Assembly: GCF_900103275.1 (NCBI RefSeq)
Contig: NZ_FNGP01000001.1
Coordinates: 372,001-436,000 of the forward strand
Origin: Tessaracoccus oleiagri
GTDB lineage: Bacteria > Actinomycetota > Actinomycetes > Propionibacteriales > Propionibacteriaceae
DNA length: 64,000 nucleotides
Direction of reading: 5' to 3'
Both the position numbers and the translations under genes were made by a program. Below the pieces are notes generated by a model that was given only the letters and a program-made list of their open reading frames with translations, had not been told where the DNA came from and ran no database searches. Shown here in pieces: positions 59,577-64,000 of the stretch (positions within the stretch are counted from its first letter, which is position 1; each line of letters opens with the position of its first letter).

Positions 59577-60547
59577 GGCCTGGATGGATCGAGGGCGACC
59601 GTGCGGAAGCCGGCGTTGCCCATCGACGAGTCCGGGGTGTTCTGGGAGCGCGCGGAGTTGCGGTAGCGGTTGCAGTAGCTGTCATGGCAGAGGTAGCTGC
59701 CGCCGCGCATGACCCGCTGGGCGCCGCGGGCCGGGCCGCGGGGGTCGCGCGTCGCGTCGTGCCGGTACGTCTCGGGGTGGAACCAGTCGGCGCACCACTC
59801 CCAGACGTTGCCGATCATCTGGTGGAGGCCGTAGCCGTTGGGCGCGAAGTGGGCGGCGGGCGCTGTGGTGAGGAAGCCGTCGTCGCAGGTGTTGCGCGCC
59901 GGGAAGTCACCCTGGAAGATGTTGGCCCGCCAGCCGCCGTCGTCGACGGGCTCGTCGCCCCACGGGAACTTCTCCCCCTCCAAGCCGCCGCGGGCGGCGT
60001 ACTCCCACTCCGCCTCGGTGGGCAGGCGGCGGCCGGCCCACCGGCAGTAGGCGACGGCGTCGTTCCAGCTGATGTGGACGACGGGGTGGTCGGCGAGGCC
60101 CTGGATGTCGGTCAGCGAGCCTCCCGGGTGCCGCCAGTCGGCGCCGCGGACCCCGCGCCACCAGGGCAGGCCCGGCGGGGAGCCCATGAGGTCCTCCTCG
60201 GGGGCGCCGAGCGCGAGGTGGAAGACCGCGGAGAAGCCGAACCGTTCGGCCTCGGTGACGTAGCCGGTGTCGTCGACGAAGGCGGCGAAGGCCTCGTTGG
60301 TGACGGTGGTGACGTCCATGGAGAAGCCCGAGACGTGGACCTCGCGGAGCGGGACTTCGCCGTCGTGGGGGTTGCGGTCGCCCGACGAGTCGCCCATGGT
60401 GAAGGAGCCGGCGGGGATCTCGACCTGGGCGATGGGGTGGGTACCGCTGGAGGGCTGATGGATCGGGGCTGGGGCCTCGGCGGTGCCTTCACGGCTCGGT
60501 GCACAGCCGCAGCCGGCGGTCGGGTCGGTCGCCTCGGGGTCGGTCAC
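59573..60547 (-). CDS. Formylglycine-generating enzyme (SUMF1/FGE type)
   Basis: 324 residues. SUMF1 fold with EIPAGSFTMGD (about 43-53), LPTEAEWEYAARGG (175-188), GNVWEWCADWF (246-256) and the copper/catalytic cysteines in GGSYLCHDSYCNRYRNSAR (C287, C292), as in true oxygen-dependent FGE rather than EgtB. It converts the sulfatase Cys to formylglycine using O2. GTG 60547 overlaps the ROK stop, and its end overlaps the anSME gene: a three-gene coupled unit. Confidence 0.92.
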   Translation of the reverse strand: MTDPEATDPTAGCGCAPSREGTAEAPAPIHQPSSGTHPIAQVEIPAGSFTMGDSSGDRNPHDGEVPLREVHVSGFSMDVTTVTNEAFAAFVDDTGYVTEAERFGFSAVFHLALGAPEEDLMGSPPGLPWWRGVRGADWRHPGGSLTDIQGLADHPVVHISWNDAVAYCRWAGRRLPTEAEWEYAARGGLEGEKFPWGDEPVDDGGWRANIFQGDFPARNTCDDGFLTTAPAAHFAPNGYGLHQMIGNVWEWCADWFHPETYRHDATRDPRGPARGAQRVMRGGSYLCHDSYCNRYRNSARSQNTPDSSMGNAGFRTVALDPSRP

Positions 60548-61701
60548 GATTCCAGATCCTTCGAAGTCTCCTCATCCGGCACTGGCGCCAGGAGTTCCCG
60601 CTGCACGACCATGGCAGCCGCCGAGTTGCCGATCGGGACGCGCCAGTCGGGGTCGATGTGCAGCCGCGGTCGCGGGAGCCCGACGAGGCGGGTCTCGAAC
60701 TCGTTCACCAGAGCGTCGATGGACTGCGGCGTGGCCGTGACGCCGCTGCTCACCACCACGTCCTGGGCGGAGAAGAACCCGGCGACGTCGGCCACCAAGC
60801 GGCCGGCGAGGCGGGCCCGCTCGATGAGCAGTCGATTGGCGGCGTGGCCGCGGGCGCCCGGTTCGAGCGCGATCTGGGTGAGGTCGTCGTAGGTGCCGGA
60901 CGGGTCGATGACGCCGCGCTGGACGGCTCGCGCGAGGACCACGGAGTCCTTGAGCACTCCCTCCGCCCGGTGCGCGGTACCGTCCAGGTCGCCGACGAGC
61001 CAGCCCGACAGGTCGCCGCCGTAGCCCGAGGGTCCGACGAGCACCCGGGATTCGGCGACCTGCGCGACCTGCAGCAGCTGGCCGATGAACACGTGCAGGA
61101 AGTCGGGCGCGCCCTTCGCGCGGCCGTAGACGAGGTCGCCGTTGGCGTGGGCGCGGACGACGGAGTCGACGTGGACCGGCACGTCGACCTTCTCGCGGAG
61201 GATGTCCCGCAGGGGCACGTCCCACCAGCTCAGGTCGTTGAACCGGCGGACGACGCCCGTCGCGGGCTCCACCCATCCGCCCGCGATGGCGCCCAGACCC
61301 AGAATCCTGGCCGTCGCGGCGGCCTGCATGCGCTCGATTCCCTGGAAGGCGACATCCAGCGCCCGCTGTCCGCCTCCGTGGACCTCGCGGTGTGACTCGA
61401 GGACTTCGCCCGCAAGGTTGACCAGCGTCGTCGTGACCTGGATCGGGCCGATCCGCAGGGCGATGATCTGCCAGGCATCCGGGATCACGTGGAGCGGAAT
61501 CCGCGGGCGACCCCTGCCGCCCTTCGGTTCCGCGGCGCCTTCGCGGATCAGACCCTCTTCGATGAGTTCCGAGACGAGCTTGGCGGCCGAGGCCTGCGTC
61601 AGCCCCAGCATCTTGGCCACGTCGGAGCGCGACGTGGGACCGTGCGCCAGGATCGTGGCGAGCACGTCGCGCTGGCGACGAACTGGCCTCTCTGCGCTCA
61701 T
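60544..61701 (-). CDS. ROK-family transcriptional regulator
   Basis: 385 residues. N-terminal winged helix (RRQRDVLATILAHGPTSRSDVAKMLGLTQASAAKLVSEL) and a ROK sugar-kinase-like domain. The kinase signature is degenerate, without a clear DxGxT phosphate loop, so it is a sensor, not an enzyme. It heads the maturase genes and probably controls the sulfatase locus in response to a sugar. GTGA coupling to the FGE gene. Confidence 0.88.
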   Translation of the reverse strand: MSAERPVRRQRDVLATILAHGPTSRSDVAKMLGLTQASAAKLVSELIEEGLIREGAAEPKGGRGRPRIPLHVIPDAWQIIALRIGPIQVTTTLVNLAGEVLESHREVHGGGQRALDVAFQGIERMQAAATARILGLGAIAGGWVEPATGVVRRFNDLSWWDVPLRDILREKVDVPVHVDSVVRAHANGDLVYGRAKGAPDFLHVFIGQLLQVAQVAESRVLVGPSGYGGDLSGWLVGDLDGTAHRAEGVLKDSVVLARAVQRGVIDPSGTYDDLTQIALEPGARGHAANRLLIERARLAGRLVADVAGFFSAQDVVVSSGVTATPQSIDALVNEFETRLVGLPRPRLHIDPDWRVPIGNSAAAMVVQRELLAPVPDEETSKDLES

Positions 61702-61725
61702 GGATGCCTTCCGATCGCTGCACCA

Positions 61726-61743
61726 GGGGCCGAATTAGGCCCC
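61726..61743. promoter_or_regulatory. Inverted repeat in ROK gene promoter
   Basis: GGGGCC-gaatta-GGCCCC, 25 bp upstream of the ROK start. Its position fits an autoregulatory operator; a hairpin role in the leader is also possible. Confidence 0.35.
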
Positions 61744-61842
61744 ACGGGAAAATTATCACAGGCCGGAGAAGGTGCATCCTCCAGGGACTTAGTATCGAGG
61801 CGGCGGCTATAGAGTCCGGAGCCCGAACAGGAGTTGAGCGGC

Positions 61843-62460
61843 GTGGCGATCACCTTGGACCTGGCCTATCCCTTCCAGGGCCGCTGGTTGACCCAGAACA
61901 GCCCTGCGAACAGGGTCCCGAGCCACGGGACGATCGCGTACGCCTCGTCTTACGCGATCGACTTCGTACCGGTGGACGGCTCCGGCCGCACCGCGCCGTT
62001 CACTCTCAGCTCGCTCTTCCGCCCCGAACCGCCGACGCGGTTCCCAGGATTCGGCCGACCCGTACTCGCGCCGTTGGCGGGCGTCGTCGTCGCGATCGAG
62101 GGCTCCGAGCCCGATCACGCCGCCCACCGCGGCCTGCCGTCGGTCGGCTACGCCGTCACCCAGTCCCGCCGGGCCGGAGCGGGGTGGCGAGCGCTTGCGG
62201 GGAACCATGTGATGGTCCAGACGGACAACGGTCCGGTCGTGGCGCTGTGCCACCTGCAGCGGGGCAGCGTCCGGGTGAGATTGGGCCAGCGCATCGACGT
62301 CGGCCAGATGCTGGCGGCCTGTGGCAACTCGGGAAACAGCACCGAGCCGCACCTCCATCTGCAGGCGATCAGCGGCGCGGACGTGGCACACGCCGTTGCG
62401 GTGCCGATCTCGTTCCACGGCGCACTGCCGCGGAACGGCTCGGTGGTGGAGGCGGGGTGA
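61843..62460 (+). CDS. M23-family peptidase-like protein
   Basis: 205 residues. An M23 (LytM) core is indicated by VPSHGTIAYASSYAIDF (first His/Asp pair region), VLAPLAGVVVAIEG, NHVMVQTDNGPVVALCHLQRGS and the C-terminal TEPHLHLQ metal/catalytic motif. M23 enzymes cut peptidoglycan peptide bridges, but no signal peptide or membrane segment is visible, so it may be cytoplasmic or non-peptidoglycan acting. GTG 61843 has AGGAG 9 nt upstream; TTG 61834 is too close to it. Confidence 0.8.
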   Translation: MAITLDLAYPFQGRWLTQNSPANRVPSHGTIAYASSYAIDFVPVDGSGRTAPFTLSSLFRPEPPTRFPGFGRPVLAPLAGVVVAIEGSEPDHAAHRGLPSVGYAVTQSRRAGAGWRALAGNHVMVQTDNGPVVALCHLQRGSVRVRLGQRIDVGQMLAACGNSGNSTEPHLHLQAISGADVAHAVAVPISFHGALPRNGSVVEAG

Positions 62461-62511
62461 CCCGCGATTGGTGCTGAGCCTTGGCAAGGATTGCCCATGC
62501 GGAGGGCAGGG

Positions 62512-63018
62512 TCACATCCAACCCGTCAACTGGATGATCCGCTGCACGCACTCGGCCACAGTCGCCGGGTGGGTGGACACCTGAAAGTGCCGGATCCGCG
62601 AGTGATCAGATCGGGCATGGTAGGCGTCCACCCAACGGCGCAGCCCAGCCGCCATCTCCTCGCTGGGTTCCCGCTCCGTGACCCGCTGCTTGAGGATCTC
62701 CTCGGGCGCCGTCAATTCGCAGACGATCAACCGCGCACCCGGCAGCACGTGCCGAAGCAACTCGACCTCCTCCTCATCGGCGAAAACCGTGGGGATGATG
62801 AGCTTGATGCCGGGCACGGCCGCCACATAGTTCGGCCAGACGACCCGGAGGTTCTCGCGGGCGAATGATCGGCCGGGATAGGGATGGACGAGGCTCAATT
62901 CGTCGAGATCGATAACCCCCCACGAGATGTTCGCTTGGCCGAGGGTCATCGCCAATGCTCGCGCGAGCGTGCTCTTCCCTGCCCCGGGAGAGCCGTGCAG
63001 CGCCAGAACATCGGTCAT
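62512..63018 (-). CDS. P-loop kinase-like protein
   Basis: 168 residues. Walker A HGSPGAGKSTLARAL (about 8-22); the acidic VIDLDELSLVHPYPG (35-49) and VCELTAPEEILKQRV suggest a small-molecule kinase of the shikimate/gluconate or adenylylsulfate type. Size is typical. Substrate unknown. Monocistronic, convergent with the M23-like gene. Confidence 0.8.
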   Translation of the reverse strand: MTDVLALHGSPGAGKSTLARALAMTLGQANISWGVIDLDELSLVHPYPGRSFARENLRVVWPNYVAAVPGIKLIIPTVFADEEEVELLRHVLPGARLIVCELTAPEEILKQRVTEREPSEEMAAGLRRWVDAYHARSDHSRIRHFQVSTHPATVAECVQRIIQLTGWM

Positions 63019-63169
63019 GGAAATGAGTCTGACTCACGCGGACCCTCGGCTGGCTCGGATTTCAGCAAGACGCGTAATGGACGAAAATTCCGCTGCGTGT
63101 GGAATACGATTGCTGCGGGCAACAAATGAGGCAACGACGCTTCAAATGTCCGCCAGCGAGGGAGGCACC

Positions 63170-63646
63170 GTGGTTGAGCTAGAGGCCCCAGTTCCGCCGA
63201 CGGGGAGCTTGACGCCGTTGCCGACTTGGCGCTTGGTGTACTACGCCTTGGTGTGGGGAGTATTGACCTCCATGTTCACGATGCTCGGGGCGGTGGCCTC
63301 CATTGGCGGCACCACTCCCATCGGACCGGTGGTGGAGCCGAAAGTGATGGGTGCGTTCATTGCCGGAAATTTCGCAGGCATCCTGTTCCTGCACCTCTGC
63401 GGCGAGCGTTGGCGCACCGGCGTGACTGGGGCGGCCTTGGTGATCTTTGGAGCGATGATCTTCCGCGACGGCGAACCCGACCTGCTGCTCTGGGGCACAC
63501 CAGTGCTGATCGCCGTGCTACACGCCCGCCAGCCCCGCCGCTACCGATATTGGCTCGTCGGCTTCCCGCTCGTGGCACTGCTCATCTTCGTGTTGCACCC
63601 GTACGAGTCAGCCATGTCCCGTTGGGTGGATCTGGCATCCCGATGA
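63170..63646 (+). CDS. Four-helix membrane protein of unknown function
   Basis: 158 residues. Four hydrophobic segments, with a short N-terminus MVELEAPVPPTGSLTPLPTW. GTG 63170 has GGGAGG at 63159-63164; a longer start at ATG 63146 lacks such a site. No family recognised. Possibly paired with the next small membrane gene. Confidence 0.65.
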   Translation: MVELEAPVPPTGSLTPLPTWRLVYYALVWGVLTSMFTMLGAVASIGGTTPIGPVVEPKVMGAFIAGNFAGILFLHLCGERWRTGVTGAALVIFGAMIFRDGEPDLLLWGTPVLIAVLHARQPRRYRYWLVGFPLVALLIFVLHPYESAMSRWVDLASR

Positions 63647-63711
63647 CGCACCTCACTCCGCGCCGAAAGCCCGCCGATACCGCCGGACTTGATTGTACAC
63701 GTTGATACCTG

Positions 63712-64000
63712 ATGGACGCAAAACTAGGACCAAATGCAGGTCCTAAGCCGGGATCGCGCTGGTTCATTCTCCTCGTTATAGCGGCCACACTTACCGCCTT
63801 GAACGGGATCGTGGTCGGTTACGGCGCCGTGTGGTTCCAGTTGTTCGGCGACAGTCCGGATCGTGACGACTACTTGGTGTCCACGGGCGGATACGCTGCA
63901 GCGGCGGTCCTGATCGTTTTCGCGACCTTGTCGAACTTCCTGCGCGGCGGCGCGGCTTGGTTCGGCTACGCCGGATCGGCTGCCGCCGTGGCGCTCGGTC
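63712..64000 (+). CDS. Membrane protein, cut by the window end
   Basis: ATG 63712 opens a frame that stays open to the last base (96 codons), reading MDAKLGPNAGPKPGSRWFIL then alternating hydrophobic helices: about 18-42, 62-78 and 84 onward. High-GC codon bias supports it. No family recognised. There is no clear Shine-Dalgarno. Confidence 0.55.
   Translation, partial: MDAKLGPNAGPKPGSRWFILLVIAATLTALNGIVVGYGAVWFQLFGDSPDRDDYLVSTGGYAAAAVLIVFATLSNFLRGGAAWFGYAGSAAAVALG

Overview
The window is high-GC DNA with strong Shine-Dalgarno sites, many GTG starts and dense ATGA/GTGA stop-start overlaps. This points to an actinobacterium, probably a Propionibacteriaceae-type organism (Tessaracoccus-like genera are my guess, from gene content only). 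No rRNA, tRNA, CRISPR array or replication origin was recognised.

Region 1 (1-7.3 kb) is an N-acetylglucosamine (GlcNAc)-type catabolic locus. It has a CUT1 ABC importer without its own ATPase, a cytoplasmic GH84 (O-GlcNAcase family) hydrolase, a BadF-family sugar kinase, a ceramidase-like hydrolase and a SIS-domain sugar-phosphate protein. A site resembling the DasR/NagR operator overlaps the SIS gene promoter. Region 2 (7.4-12.3 kb) is a tightly coupled six-gene operon headed by a quinol-dependent nitric oxide reductase. It also encodes a four-cysteine membrane protein, an SPFH protein and three small membrane proteins. Region 3 (12.3-29.1 kb) is mostly chromosomal housekeeping and surface functions: a two-component system, a frameshifted tandem arsenate-reductase/LMW phosphatase gene between direct repeats, a SulP transporter, a MerR regulator, a surface protein with IPT repeats, a PIF1-like helicase with exonuclease-like and BRCT domains, a DUF4143 ATPase, a DUF2252 protein, a Clp-N/SRPBCC-like protein, DoxX and a RIO-type kinase.

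Region 4 (29.2-38.9 kb) looks like a defence island. It has a nucleosidase-domain protein with an unknown C-terminal region and different base composition, a complete type I restriction-modification operon (hsdM-hsdS-hsdR), an unknown protein, and non-coding or decayed stretches.

Region 5 (39.0-51.3 kb) is a second sugar locus: two permeases, a Tat-type lipoprotein binding protein, an FAD oxidoreductase with a discoidin-like tail and a secreted GH31 glycosidase. It is controlled by two duplicated pairs, each made of a LacI-type sensor lacking its HTH and a convergent DeoR regulator. Region 6 (51.4-61.7 kb, minus strand) is a sulfated-sugar locus: a ROK regulator, both kinds of sulfatase maturase (copper-type FGE and radical-SAM anSME), a third ABC importer and two cytoplasmic sulfatases. 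The last 2.3 kb carry an M23-like peptidase, a P-loop kinase and membrane proteins, the last cut by the window edge.

Overall the window suggests a bacterium that imports complex, partly sulfated and amino-sugar glycans and trims them mostly inside the cell. All three ABC importers must borrow an ATPase encoded elsewhere.
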